Position numbers and translations under genes: made by a program
In this document: one piece after another, positions 1 to 9,671 of the stretch
Numbering within the stretch: position 1 is the first letter of the stretch
How the letters are laid out: the number at the start of each line of letters is the position of its first letter
Assembly (NCBI GenBank): GCA_030427865.1
Contig: JAUICK010000016.1
Coordinates: 1 to 64,000 of the forward strand
Direction of reading: 5' to 3'
Length of the DNA stretch: 64,000 bases
Source of the DNA: Bacteroidia bacterium
GTDB taxonomy: Bacteria; Bacteroidota; Bacteroidia; Flavobacteriales; Flavobacteriaceae
The notes under the pieces: generated by a model
What the model was told of the DNA's origin: nothing
Databases searched by the model: none
Seen by the model: only the letters and a program-made list of their open reading frames with translations

Positions 1-1446
1 GGAGATTCTATTTTCCAAAGAGCGGAGTTTGAAAATGCTTCACCTCCTACTTGGTATGTAGAGTTTAACGGTAATTTCTTACCTTCTGCATTTGAATTAA
101 CAACCAATCATACCGCATTAGCAGGAGTTGCAGATTTAAGAGACGAAGGTTTTAGTTTAACAGCCGATATTTGTTATGCAGTAGATACTGATGGAGACAC
201 AGTTCCAAATCATTTAGATTTAGACTCTGATGGTGATGGGTGTAGTGATGCTTTAGAAGCAGGAGCTACTACAGATACCACAGCAGATTTTAAATTTAAT
301 TTTGTATCGCCTGCTAATGATGCTAACAACAATGGATTGGCAGATACCGTAGAGAATGGCACTACAGGAAACATTAATTATACGTCTACCTATTACCAAC
401 AAGCAATTTCTAATATATTAAAAGCTTGTGCAGATACAGATGGCGATGGCATTGGAGACTTAGTAGATATCGATGATGACAACGATGGTATTTTAGATAC
501 TACAGAATTAAATTGTGGTACAGGAGCAGCCACTACAACCACAGCAAATACCGTAGTTACAGCAGGAAGTCAACATTTTGAGGGAGTCTTTAACAATGGA
601 GCTTCTAATGTAGATTATAGCGTAGATTTCACAAATTTATCAGCAACTTTAGTGGCAGCCAATATTTCTGATGGAGCTAATGGAGTACATTACGTAGTAG
701 ATGACACCAATTTAGGTGCCTACTCATCAACCATTACAGTAACCCCACAAGCTAACGCTTTGATTAACAAACTTACTTGGGGACCTAATTTAGTAGGCAA
801 TGCAGATACAGAAAACGATAATGATGAGCAGACTATTGTTTTAACGTGGAATCCAGGTATTATAGCTACGGTTTATGATCCAGATAATCAGTTGGATATT
901 AATGGTGTGGTAGATGGTTCAGATACTAACGGCGTGGTGATTTCTTCTGGAGATTCTATTTTCCAAAGAGCGGAGTTTGAAAATGCATCACCTCCTACTT
1001 GGTATGTAGAGTTTCATGGAAACTTCTTACCTTCTGCCTTTGAATTAACCACTAATCATACCGCATTAGCAGGCGTTGGAGATTTAAGAAACGAAGGGTT
1101 TAGTTTAACCGCCGATATTTGTTATGCTGTAGACACAGACGGAGACACTGTTCCAAATCATTTAGATTTAGATAGTGATGGAGATGGCTGTTCAGATGCT
1201 TTAGAAGCGGGAGCAACCACAGATACCACAGCAGATTATAAATTTACATTTGTATCTCCAGCTAACGATGCTAATAATAATGGATTGGCAGATACTGTAG
1301 AGAACGGAACTACAGGAAACATTAACTATACTTCTACGTATAATGCTTATTCAATAAACAACACAATTAAGGCTTGTACTGATACAGATGGTGATGGTGT
1401 ATTTGATATCACGGATTTAGATGATGACAATGATGGGATTTTAGAT
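1..1446 (+). repeat. 948-bp in-frame tandem duplication inside the adhesin
   Basis: Bases 1 to about 400 are nearly identical to 949 to about 1348 (both open with GGAGATTCTATTTTCCAAAG), and weaker similarity continues through the TSP3 motif to about 500 and 1446. The period of 948 bp is exactly 316 codons, so the repeat adds or removes a whole module without changing frame. The window starts inside an earlier copy, so more units may lie upstream. Confidence 0.85.
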
Positions 1447-4400
1447 ACTGTTGAAGATTTAAGTTGTGCTACTCCAACAATAGATGGTAAAACTACTTAT
1501 AGATACTGGCAAGAAACACCTACTACAGGATGGCACGATATGGTTCCTATTAGTGGTTTAGGAGGGGCAAATCCTATCAACGTGCTACCGAGTTTAGATG
1601 TTTATGGATTACCCACAAGAAATGACTCAGCTATAAAAAATGGTTTCAGTGACGGAATAAATGAGCCAAGTGGCACAGATGGAAGTAACATAGATATTTT
1701 GAGATGGGAAGGGTATATATATTTCCCTTCAAATTTAGTTGGTACACAGGTGAAAATTAGAACATCTCCTGCGCAAGCTACTGTTGGTGCTGGTGCTTGG
1801 GTTATATCTACAAATTTCGACCCTAATAATTGGGTAGACCCTATAGATCCTAATACAGGTATTCCACTTTTAGATATGAATGATACTTCAAACTTTTCTA
1901 ATCCTGCTAATGGTTGGGATAAACCTCCATATGGTTTTACAGATTATCCTACATTTGAAAACGGAGCACAGATACCTGACCCTCGAGATAAACCAGAAGC
2001 TTTTATAGTAGATTTATTAATAGATAAAAATGGTCATTATATGTCTTTCTGGCAGGTAGATCCAACTATTAGTTGGGTAGCTCATAGTATGCAATATTCT
2101 ACAGATAATGGTTCTACTTGGATAGATATTCCTAATTCTTATTATGGAAGCACGCCTGCATGTACAATTGAATTGACAAAAGACACAGATGGAGATGGTA
2201 TTCCTAATCATTTAGACTTAGATTCAGATGGAGATGGATGTCCTGATGCTATAGAAGGTGGTGCCAATTTTGTAAACGCAAATTTAGTAACAGACACCAA
2301 TATAGCGGGTGGTGGTACAAATGTACAAACCAATTTGGGTATTACAGTAGATGCCAATGGTGTACCTATTATTGCAAATGGTGGTCAACCTAAAGGGCAA
2401 AGTCAAAATAATGCTGTATCTACAAGTTGTACAGATACCGATGGAGATGGTATAAACGATTATGTAGATATAGATGATGATAACGATGGTATTATAGATA
2501 CAGAAGAATGTACTGCAGTACCAAATGTTTTAGATTGGTCTACAGTTACTTGGGCTTCAGGTACAATGTCTAACACTTATACAGTTGCAGGAGAAAGTAT
2601 TGTTATGAATGTTACAGATACATCTAACGCACTAGTAACCTCACCAATAGCAGCTCCTGGTAGTGGTCAATTCTATCAAGGTAACCAAGCTAGTATTGAT
2701 CATTCTTTAATATTTGCCGTAGATTTAGCTACGCTATCAACAACAAACACAGTTTCAATAACCATAGATTTAGGTACAGCTGGTACTGGTTTAGAAAATT
2801 TTGCTTTTGATTTATTTGATGTAGATGGAGAAAGTGGAGCAATAGCTAGACAAGAAGAGTTTACAATTATTGGTTCTTTAAACGGAGAAGAAGTGTACCC
2901 TATTTTAGAAAAACAATCAGGAGGCACTCAAGTAATTGCAGGTAACAATGTAAAAGGGAGTAATACACCAGCTCCAAGTAGTGGTGCAGGCTCAGAAAAC
3001 GGAACCATTTCTGCAAAATTTGGTTCGGCTGTAGATAAAGTTACAATTACATTTAAAATTGCTGATGGTTCTGTTGTGAATCCAGGTTCACAACCAGGTT
3101 TTGGTTTGTATAATTTAAGTTTTGTTTCTTGTACAACAGATACAGATGGAGATGGTATACCTAATAGTTTAGATTTAGATTCAGATGGAGATGGATGTCC
3201 AGACACAATAGAAAGTGGTGTTGCAGGTCAATTTACAAATGGAAACATTGTAAATGGAGATGGAGTTACTAATACAACTACTGATACTGCAAATGCTACA
3301 GTTGTTGGCCCTTATGGTAACAATGGTTTAACAAATGATTTAGAAGATGTAGATACTACAGTTGCTACAACAGCGGGAGCTTTTACATCTACATATACAA
3401 CGTATGCTTTAGATAATGCAACTAATGTTTGTGGAGTGGCTATGATAACTCAAGTGTATCAATCGGCAGGAGAAAGATGGGTAGAAATTACAAATATAGA
3501 CCCTACTAATATAGTTGCGCCTAATGCAGCAAATGTAGTATTGTTTAAAGATTTATCAGGAGATCAGACGGATATTACACCTACGGCTTTTGTAGCTAAT
3601 ACGGCAATAATTAACCCTGGTAAATCGGTACTTATTTCTGCTGGTAGTGTTACTAATAAACACCCTGATGCAACAGAAACAGTTAGTGTAAATACTACTG
3701 ATTTTGACACTAAAGATGATATTATAGTTTTATCGAGAGCATCAAATAATAAAGCATTTAATAGTCGTGTAGATGTAGTTGAAGAAATAGAAGACAATAC
3801 AAGTTATGTACGTATTGATGAAGTTTTAGAACCAAATTCTACTTATACTGCCTCTGAGTGGGTTGCATTTATAGATGATACTATTATTACTTATACAGAT
3901 TTAGCTAATGATAATGCTAAAGAAAGACACTTTCATGCACCTTTGCTGTCAGAAATTGCAACTGCTAATGCTGAAGCAAATATAAGACCAGGTTTACATA
4001 GATTTAATTTTACAGATAGAACTGGTTCTGCCTGGTCTAATGGCTACCCAGATAGATCTAGGTATGTAAAAATTTCTGAAAACTATAATCATACTGAAAA
4101 ATTAAGTGCAAGGAAATTTGAAGTCCGTAATAATAGTATTTTTAGTATTACAGATAATCTTTTGGTTGTAACCAACGATGTAAATATAACAGCTACAAAT
4201 GATGAGATTAGATTAGTAAGTACAGATAATACTAATAAAGCTCAACTTGTACAAACTCATACAGGAGTTGCTCAAGTTTCTGGAAGCGGAAAACTTCTTG
4301 TTGACCAAAATTCTACAGTACCAAGCTTGTATAGATATAATTATATGGGTTCTCCTGTTAATTCTGATGGTACAAATTATACCATAGAAAATGTTTTTAA

Positions 4401-6222
4401 GGATGGCACAAATCCTTTAGATGCTAACACTGCTATTGGTAATGGCACACCTAATGTTTCTAAAGATATTACTTTTATAGGTGGTTATGACGGAGATACC
4501 ACAGATCCTATTTCTTTAGCAGATTACTGGATTTATACTTATGCCCCAGCTTCTAATGGGAGATCTAACTGGGAACATAAATATAAAGGAGGAGCTATTA
4601 AACAAACAGATGGTTTTATCTTTAAAGGACCAGGAGTGCCTCAGAACTATACATTTTTAGGTACTCCCAACGATGGCATTTTAAATGCTTCTACCGTTGG
4701 TGCTAATGAGCATTATTTGTTAGGAAATCCTTTTTCATCTGCTTTAAGTATTAAGAAATTTATAGAAGATAATATAAATTCTACCACTGCTACTTTATAT
4801 TTTTGGGAGCATGCAGGAGAAGAAGACACCTCTACGGATACTTCAGGACATAATTATGCAGGTTATATAGGAGGTTATGCGACAAGAAATATAGCAATGG
4901 GGTTAAGTGCAAATTCTCCATCTAATGTTGGTCCTTTTGATATTATTTTAGAAGCTGAAGATGCTAGTACTAATGGCACCGAATATAATGATACCCAAAC
5001 CCAACAAGAGGTTACCTCAATTACTATTAGTGGAACAACTGATTTTGTTGAGTTTGATAACCTTATTAAAGGAGTTGATGTTTTAAGAATAAATTACAGA
5101 TCAGACAATGATAAAAATATTAAGCTAATTGTAGATGGATTAAGCAATTCTACAACTTACAACTACACTTTACCAAGTGTTACTGATTATACAACGTTTG
5201 ATATTGAAGTTTGTGTTGAGGCAGGTAGTGATGTTAAATTAATGTCTGATGATGCTAATGTAGCTTATATAGATTATTTACAATTACAAGATGATGATGG
5301 AAATATTAGTTGCGCACCTTCCTCTGGAGGTTCTAATGCAAGTAAAGTACCAGGAGCTTATATTCCTATTGGACAAGGTTTCTTTATACAAGGAGACTCA
5401 GATGGAGGACCAATAGTTTTTAATAATAGTCAAAGAGAGTATGTTACTGAAGGCGGCAATAGTGTGTTCTTTAAAGGAGAATCTTCTATAAAAGATTCTA
5501 AGAATGCTGATTCTGAGTCAAGATTGCCTATCATTAAACTTGGTATGGACTTTCTAAATAATGAGGGAGTAAGTATTCATAGACAATTAGGTATATCATT
5601 TAAAACTAACAATTCTTTTGCCTTTGATAAAGGTTACGATAGTGAAATTTATGATTTGAGTGTTACAGATGTTTATTGGAAGTTTCCTAATGATGATTTA
5701 AAATATGTAATTGCTGGTGTTCAAGAGATTACTGATGATTTGGAAGTGCCTTTTGATATTGTGATGGATTATGATGGTAGTATTTCAATTAAATTAGATG
5801 AAATTATAGCTGTTAATAGAGAGGTATTTATTAAAGATAAACTTACCAATAAAACATATCTCTTAAATGATAACACGGTTGCCCTGCAGTTAATTAAAGG
5901 AACTCATTCGGAACGTTTTTCATTGGTGTTTAAAGGGATTACTTTATCAATAGGAGAAAACGTAGTTTCAAACAACGAGAATTTTTTATCTACATATGTA
6001 GACAATGGAGAACTAGTAATTTTTAATCATAGAAATTTAGAGATAAAGAAAGTAGAAATGTATAATTTACTTGGACAAAAAATACAATTATGGAATAATA
6101 TTAATAATAAAACAATGGAAAATAGGTTTGAATTAAAAAGATTGCCTAATCACGTATATATAGTAAACATTAATACAGACAAAGGAATTCACTCTACAAA
6201 AGTATTTATTAAAAAGAAGTAA
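1..6222 (+). CDS. giant T9SS-secreted adhesin with TSP3 calcium repeats, 5' end outside window
   Basis: The frame is open from base 1, so the gene begins upstream; 2073 residues are visible and the TTG near 337 is not a real start. Numbering from base 1, aspartate-rich thrombospondin-3 motifs of the DTDGDGIPN / DIDDDNDGILD type recur near residues 62, 145, 378, 460, 727, 813 and 1047, separating beta-rich modules. A lamin-tail-like stretch (GERWVEITN) lies near 1155 and a CBM6/35-like module (EAEDAS...YIDYLQL) near 1648-1765. The last 80 residues are a type-A T9SS sorting domain (VEMYNLLGQKIQLW, then a basic end). Expected to be exported by the Sec system and T9SS and anchored on the cell surface, with roles in adhesion or gliding inferred from family. 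The first 1.4 kb carries an internal duplication. Confidence 0.9.
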   Translation, partial: GDSIFQRAEFENASPPTWYVEFNGNFLPSAFELTTNHTALAGVADLRDEGFSLTADICYAVDTDGDTVPNHLDLDSDGDGCSDALEAGATTDTTADFKFNFVSPANDANNNGLADTVENGTTGNINYTSTYYQQAISNILKACADTDGDGIGDLVDIDDDNDGILDTTELNCGTGAATTTTANTVVTAGSQHFEGVFNNGASNVDYSVDFTNLSATLVAANISDGANGVHYVVDDTNLGAYSSTITVTPQANALINKLTWGPNLVGNADTENDNDEQTIVLTWNPGIIATVYDPDNQLDINGVVDGSDTNGVVISSGDSIFQRAEFENASPPTWYVEFHGNFLPSAFELTTNHTALAGVGDLRNEGFSLTADICYAVDTDGDTVPNHLDLDSDGDGCSDALEAGATTDTTADYKFTFVSPANDANNNGLADTVENGTTGNINYTSTYNAYSINNTIKACTDTDGDGVFDITDLDDDNDGILDTVEDLSCATPTIDGKTTYRYWQETPTTGWHDMVPISGLGGANPINVLPSLDVYGLPTRNDSAIKNGFSDGINEPSGTDGSNIDILRWEGYIYFPSNLVGTQVKIRTSPAQATVGAGAWVISTNFDPNNWVDPIDPNTGIPLLDMNDTSNFSNPANGWDKPPYGFTDYPTFENGAQIPDPRDKPEAFIVDLLIDKNGHYMSFWQVDPTISWVAHSMQYSTDNGSTWIDIPNSYYGSTPACTIELTKDTDGDGIPNHLDLDSDGDGCPDAIEGGANFVNANLVTDTNIAGGGTNVQTNLGITVDANGVPIIANGGQPKGQSQNNAVSTSCTDTDGDGINDYVDIDDDNDGIIDTEECTAVPNVLDWSTVTWASGTMSNTYTVAGESIVMNVTDTSNALVTSPIAAPGSGQFYQGNQASIDHSLIFAVDLATLSTTNTVSITIDLGTAGTGLENFAFDLFDVDGESGAIARQEEFTIIGSLNGEEVYPILEKQSGGTQVIAGNNVKGSNTPAPSSGAGSENGTISAKFGSAVDKVTITFKIADGSVVNPGSQPGFGLYNLSFVSCTTDTDGDGIPNSLDLDSDGDGCPDTIESGVAGQFTNGNIVNGDGVTNTTTDTANATVVGPYGNNGLTNDLEDVDTTVATTAGAFTSTYTTYALDNATNVCGVAMITQVYQSAGERWVEITNIDPTNIVAPNAANVVLFKDLSGDQTDITPTAFVANTAIINPGKSVLISAGSVTNKHPDATETVSVNTTDFDTKDDIIVLSRASNNKAFNSRVDVVEEIEDNTSYVRIDEVLEPNSTYTASEWVAFIDDTIITYTDLANDNAKERHFHAPLLSEIATANAEANIRPGLHRFNFTDRTGSAWSNGYPDRSRYVKISENYNHTEKLSARKFEVRNNSIFSITDNLLVVTNDVNITATNDEIRLVSTDNTNKAQLVQTHTGVAQVSGSGKLLVDQNSTVPSLYRYNYMGSPVNSDGTNYTIENVFKDGTNPLDANTAIGNGTPNVSKDITFIGGYDGDTTDPISLADYWIYTYAPASNGRSNWEHKYKGGAIKQTDGFIFKGPGVPQNYTFLGTPNDGILNASTVGANEHYLLGNPFSSALSIKKFIEDNINSTTATLYFWEHAGEEDTSTDTSGHNYAGYIGGYATRNIAMGLSANSPSNVGPFDIILEAEDASTNGTEYNDTQTQQEVTSITISGTTDFVEFDNLIKGVDVLRINYRSDNDKNIKLIVDGLSNSTTYNYTLPSVTDYTTFDIEVCVEAGSDVKLMSDDANVAYIDYLQLQDDDGNISCAPSSGGSNASKVPGAYIPIGQGFFIQGDSDGGPIVFNNSQREYVTEGGNSVFFKGESSIKDSKNADSESRLPIIKLGMDFLNNEGVSIHRQLGISFKTNNSFAFDKGYDSEIYDLSVTDVYWKFPNDDLKYVIAGVQEITDDLEVPFDIVMDYDGSISIKLDEIIAVNREVFIKDKLTNKTYLLNDNTVALQLIKGTHSERFSLVFKGITLSIGENVVSNNENFLSTYVDNGELVIFNHRNLEIKKVEMYNLLGQKIQLWNNINNKTMENRFELKRLPNHVYIVNINTDKGIHSTKVFIKKK

Positions 6223-6473
6223 ATAAAAGTTTTGATTGATGTACATCATATAATTGGAGAGTTTTTATTTGCTATTGCATTAATTTGTAGACTAAATAGA
6301 AAAAGTTTTTTTAGAGGTTTTTAAAACATTTTCATCTAAAATATAATTATTAGTGGCGTCCCCACAAAGCTAATCCTTTTTCTTTTGTTTTTTTTGTCAT
6401 CTTCAATCAATTAATGCTTTTGACTAAGTATTTAAACCTTAATTCGTATTAATTTTTATTATAAAATTTAAAA

Positions 6474-6644
6474 ATGGCTTTTATTCAAGTAGTACCACCT
6501 ATAACTCCACCTCCACCTCCACCAGGTCTTCCAATAGATTCTAATATTATTGTATTAGGTTTTATAGGAGTAATTTATGGTTTATTAATTTTAAAAAGAA
6601 AAGCAAACAATTATCATTTAAGTTTTATCCATTTTTTTTATTAG
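6474..6644 (+). CDS. small proline-rich membrane peptide with GLPID motif
   Basis: A 56-residue ORF starting MAFIQVV, then PPITPPPPPPGLPID, a hydrophobic segment of about 18 residues and a KRK basic stop-transfer patch. Proline run plus GLPID plus one membrane helix plus a basic end is the layout of small flavobacterial peptides that have been described as carrying a PID-type C-terminal sorting signal (family knowledge, from memory). Unlike usual members it has no N-terminal signal peptide, and a stop lies four codons upstream in frame; the tail after KRK is also unusually long. It may be a decayed copy. It follows the adhesin by 251 bp that hold no clear gene. Confidence 0.5.
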   Translation: MAFIQVVPPITPPPPPPGLPIDSNIIVLGFIGVIYGLLILKRKANNYHLSFIHFFY

Positions 6645-6902
6645 AAAAGATATAAAAAATTAATAGTTTTTTTTGAAAAACTACTCTTACAAAACTTGTA
6701 AAAATATTTTTTTGGATTTTTACTGATAGGTTATAGCGAAAAAGTAACTTATTATTATAAACTTAAAATAAATAAGTTTATCAACAATGATTTTTTATTT
6801 GATACAACAAATAAACCAAACTCAGGACATTACTAAATTACTTTTTTATTGTAGTATTATTATACCATAAAAAAAATGATAAATATTAACGTATTTTTCT
6901 AA

Positions 6903-7865
6903 ATTATTATTGCTAATAAAAACAATTTTATCATTAAAATTTCTACTTATATCTCAGCAGAACTTTTGATGATTTCTCTTTTAGATATTGAAAATGTATT
7001 AAGGAGACAACACTTATCTGATAAAGGTTATCAAAATAGAAATATTGATATTGATATTGATATTTTGTTGATTAATGATGAGATCATATTTTCTGAGACA
7101 CTTACCGTTCTACATCCCAAAATGTTACAACGTAAATTTGTGATGATTCCTTTAGCAGAAATTGCACCTACAATCATACACCCATTAGAACAGCAACAAA
7201 TCTCAATTTGTTCACAAAATTGTAATGATGATGCCGAAGTAACAATCATTAATAAAAAATTAGAAAGACCAATTTCTATTTCAGAGAAGTATAATTATAT
7301 TGCTATTGAAGGAAATATTGGAGCAGGAAAAACTTCATTAGCAAAAATGCTTTCGGAAGATTTTAATGCAAAAAAAGTATTTGAACGTTATGCTGACAAT
7401 CCATTTTTACCGAAATTTTACAAAGACCGAGAAAGGTATGCATTTTCTTTAGAGATGAGTTTTTTAGCAGATAGATATCAGCAATTAACCGATGATTTAG
7501 CACAATTCGACTTATTTAAAAACTTTATTGTTTCAGATTATTATATTTTTAAATCGTTAATATTCGCACAAGTTACTCTTCAAAAAGAAGAATACTTATT
7601 ATATAGAAAGATATTTGACATTATGTATAAAGAAATTACAAAACCTGATTTATATGTTTATTTATATCAAAATACAGATAGACTATTAAATAACATAAAG
7701 AAAAGGGGTCGTAAATATGAACAAAATATTACTTCTTCTTATCTAAAAAATATTCAAGAAGGTTATAAAAACTTTATACATACAGAAAAAAACTTAAAAG
7801 TACTTTTAATTAACGTATCGAAAATAGATTTTGTAAACAAAAAAAAGATTATCGCTACATTGTAA
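6903..7865 (+). pseudogene. decayed folK (HPPK)-deoxynucleoside kinase fusion
   Basis: The 3' two thirds is a deoxynucleoside kinase with P-loop GNIGAGKTS, ERYADNPFLPKFY, the SDYYIFKS segment and the KKRGRKYEQ lid. Before it is the C-terminal half of a 6-hydroxymethyl-pterin pyrophosphokinase (KGYQNRNIDIDIDILLIND, then PLAEIAPTIIHP). The N-terminal half of the pterin kinase is absent: similarity can be followed back in frame to a stop at 6900-6902 and then fades. The conserved NRxIDIDIL motif has an additional ID pair from an ATTGAT slippage, and LRRQH replaces the usual GRxR. At the 3' end an A8 run at 7839-7846 changes frame; the -1 frame continues DYRYIVNKIKN, as expected for the kinase tail. 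Likely a non-functional second copy of a flavobacterial fusion gene. Confidence 0.75.
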
Positions 7866-7893
7866 ATAAAATAAAGAATTTAAAAAAAAATGA

Positions 7894-7918
7894 TACTTTT
7901 GCGGGGAAATGATTCCCC
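7894..7918 (+). promoter_or_regulatory. -7 box and 5' stem-loop ahead of the OmpA gene
   Basis: TACTTTTG at 7894-7901 matches the Bacteroidota -7 consensus TAnnTTTG. Directly after it GGGGAA-ATGA-TTCCCC at 7903-7918 forms a 6-bp stem with a 4-base loop, close to where the transcript should begin. No convincing -33 box was found at the normal spacing. The site argues that translation starts at 7953 rather than at 7890. Confidence 0.45.
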
Positions 7919-7952
7919 CAATTATTTAAAAAACAAAATTATACTTAAAAAG

Positions 7953-9425
7953 ATGAGGAGAATTTTTTTATTATTTCTATTCAGCACGTTTATTGTAGCT
8001 GAATCTTTCGGTCAATTTACTACAGACGAAATTACTTACGGAAATAGAATCGATTTAGAAAATAGTAATACTTGGGCTGTAGGTGGTGGATTCAGTAATT
8101 TTATAATGCATGGAGATATGCGTTCTATTGGTACTAGTGATGATACTAATTACTGGAATTTTGGTGTTTTTGCATATGTAGACAAAATGTTTAACCCATT
8201 ATTAGGATTAGAATTTAAAGCTACTTATTCGCAAATTTCTGGTGGCGCTCAATACTTCTCTACGGTTTATGAACTTTTATACGTGAATAATACAGTTATT
8301 AGAGATGATATGAAGTTTGAAGGAACTACTTATGGAGCTGAACTTAACCTTGTGCTAAGTTTTACAAACTTATATCAAACTACTGCTACCAAATGGCATG
8401 CATCTGGATATTTTGGTGTTGGATATCATCAATACAATTCTGCACTGTATGAGAGATTAGCAAATGGCACGTTTAAAAAAATACCTAGTGCAGATTTTGG
8501 GACTAATCCAGCAAGAAATAGTGTTAATCAGGCTAGTTCAATTTATATGTCTGGTCAGTTTGGTTTAAAAAGAAGAATAAATAGACGAGTTGATATTGAA
8601 TTTAGAACAGGAATTTATTTTAACTATGAAGACCATTTAGATGCAGCTATTTCTAACAAACAAGATTGGGAAACTTTCTTTGTAACAAGTGTTGGTGTCG
8701 CTGTTAAGTTAGGAAAAAAGAAAATATTTACCATTTGGGGTGATGAAAACGGAGGCGCAGATCAATTTAAAATTATAGACTCTGATAACGATGGAGTGAT
8801 GGATGAGTTGGATATTGAACCTAATACACCTGCTGGAGTAATGGTATATGGTAACGGTAAAGCTGTAGACTCTGACAAAGATGGTTTACCTGACTATAAA
8901 GATAAATGTCCTTTAAAATACGGACCAATATCTAATGAAGGCTGCCCGCTTAAAGTGGATTCTGATGGAGATGGTATTATGGACGGAGAAGATTTATGTC
9001 CAAATACTCCTGGTGTTATTGAAAACAGAGGTTGTCCTGAAAGAAAAGAAGAAAATACAACTACTATCAATCAGCAGATTTCTTTTTTGGCAACAAGTAT
9101 TTACTTCGACACTAATAGCGATAAAATTAAAAGTATTTCATTTACTTCAATAGATAAAATTATAGTACTAATGAAAAAAGTACCTAATGTAAATTTTATT
9201 ATTGAGGGTCATACAGATAATAGGAATAGTGACAGATACAATTTATATTTATCTCAACGAAGAGCAAATTCAGTAAAGAGATATATGGTTAGTAAAGGGA
9301 TATCTAATGAAAATTTACAGTCAATAGGTTATGGGGAATCTAGACCTAAGTTCTCTAATGAAAACGCTGGAGGTAGACAATTGAATAGAAGGGTAGAAAT
9401 AAAACAAGCTAATAAGATAGAATAG
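7953..9425 (+). CDS. OmpA family outer-membrane protein with TSP3 repeats
   Basis: 490 residues from ATG 7953, chosen because it begins a clear signal peptide (MRRIFLLFLFSTFIV..SFGQ); the longer frame from 7890 would start within the promoter. Residues about 25-265 form an aromatic-rich outer-membrane beta-barrel. About 270-370 hold calcium-binding TSP3 repeats (DSDNDGVMDELD, DSDKDGLPDYKDKCP, DSDGDGIMDGEDLCP). About 375-490 is an OmpA-like peptidoglycan-binding domain (IYFDTNSDKI, EGHTDN, LSQRRANSVKRYM, GYGESRP, NRRVEIKQ). It probably links the outer membrane to the wall; association with the T9SS or with the adhesin upstream is inference from location. Confidence 0.9.
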   Translation: MRRIFLLFLFSTFIVAESFGQFTTDEITYGNRIDLENSNTWAVGGGFSNFIMHGDMRSIGTSDDTNYWNFGVFAYVDKMFNPLLGLEFKATYSQISGGAQYFSTVYELLYVNNTVIRDDMKFEGTTYGAELNLVLSFTNLYQTTATKWHASGYFGVGYHQYNSALYERLANGTFKKIPSADFGTNPARNSVNQASSIYMSGQFGLKRRINRRVDIEFRTGIYFNYEDHLDAAISNKQDWETFFVTSVGVAVKLGKKKIFTIWGDENGGADQFKIIDSDNDGVMDELDIEPNTPAGVMVYGNGKAVDSDKDGLPDYKDKCPLKYGPISNEGCPLKVDSDGDGIMDGEDLCPNTPGVIENRGCPERKEENTTTINQQISFLATSIYFDTNSDKIKSISFTSIDKIIVLMKKVPNVNFIIEGHTDNRNSDRYNLYLSQRRANSVKRYMVSKGISNENLQSIGYGESRPKFSNENAGGRQLNRRVEIKQANKIE

Positions 9426-9458
9426 GATACTTATTGGAATTTGATTAATTATAAAAAA

Positions 9459-9535
9459 AAAGCAGAGTAGATATGATCTTTTCTTTTCAGTTGTTTTTTT
9501 TGTTCGGGGGAACATTAGTAACGTCTCTCTGCTTT
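9459..9535 (+). terminator. long-loop stem after the OmpA gene
   Basis: AAAGCAGAG (9459-9467) and CTCTGCTTT (9527-9535) are perfect 9-bp inverted arms 59 bases apart, with a small GTTC-GGGG-GAAC hairpin inside at about 9502-9513. It lies 34 bp after the OmpA stop and could end that transcript, though the loop is long and no T tract follows. Confidence 0.35.
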
Positions 9536-9566
9536 AAATAATTTATAAAAATATAAAAGCCTTTTT

Positions 9567-9640
9567 GATGGCCAAATGTAAGACATTCTGCAAAGAGTTA
9601 TTTATTAGGGGTAATAACTAACAGTTTTACTTTGGTCATC
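9567..9640. repeat. nested inverted repeats
   Basis: GATGGCCAAA (9567-9576) pairs with TTTGGTCATC (9631-9640) over 10 bp with one G-U pair, and GTAA/TTAC extends the stem past a bulge. Inside it AGTTATT (9596-9602) pairs with AATAACT (9613-9619). The 9541-9671 stretch has no gene; this structured element is all I can see there. Confidence 0.45.
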
Positions 9641-9671
9641 TTTTATTAATAATCTATGTACTAGCTAACGC

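Noticed and set aside
1..3200. Regularly spaced GATGGAGATGG-like repeats as a possible CRISPR array
   Set aside because: They are codons of TSP3 Asp/Gly repeats inside one open frame, with irregular spacing and no spacer-like segments.
337..6222. TTG at 337 as the start of the adhesin
   Set aside because: The same frame is open to base 1 and the sequence before 337 is a copy of the module at 949.
6345..6385. GTGGCGTCCCCACAAAGC stretch as a riboswitch
   Set aside because: GC-rich patch stands out, but no extended pairing or known aptamer core could be traced.
7031..7249. Minus-strand ORF within the kinase gene, and many similar antisense ORFs of 60-110 codons
   Set aside because: They mirror real genes, have no start context or plausible composition, and are not supported by spacing.
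9567..9640. Integron attC site
   Set aside because: Imperfect stem is present but core GTTRRRY/RYYYAAC sites are not at the ends, and no integron integrase is nearby.
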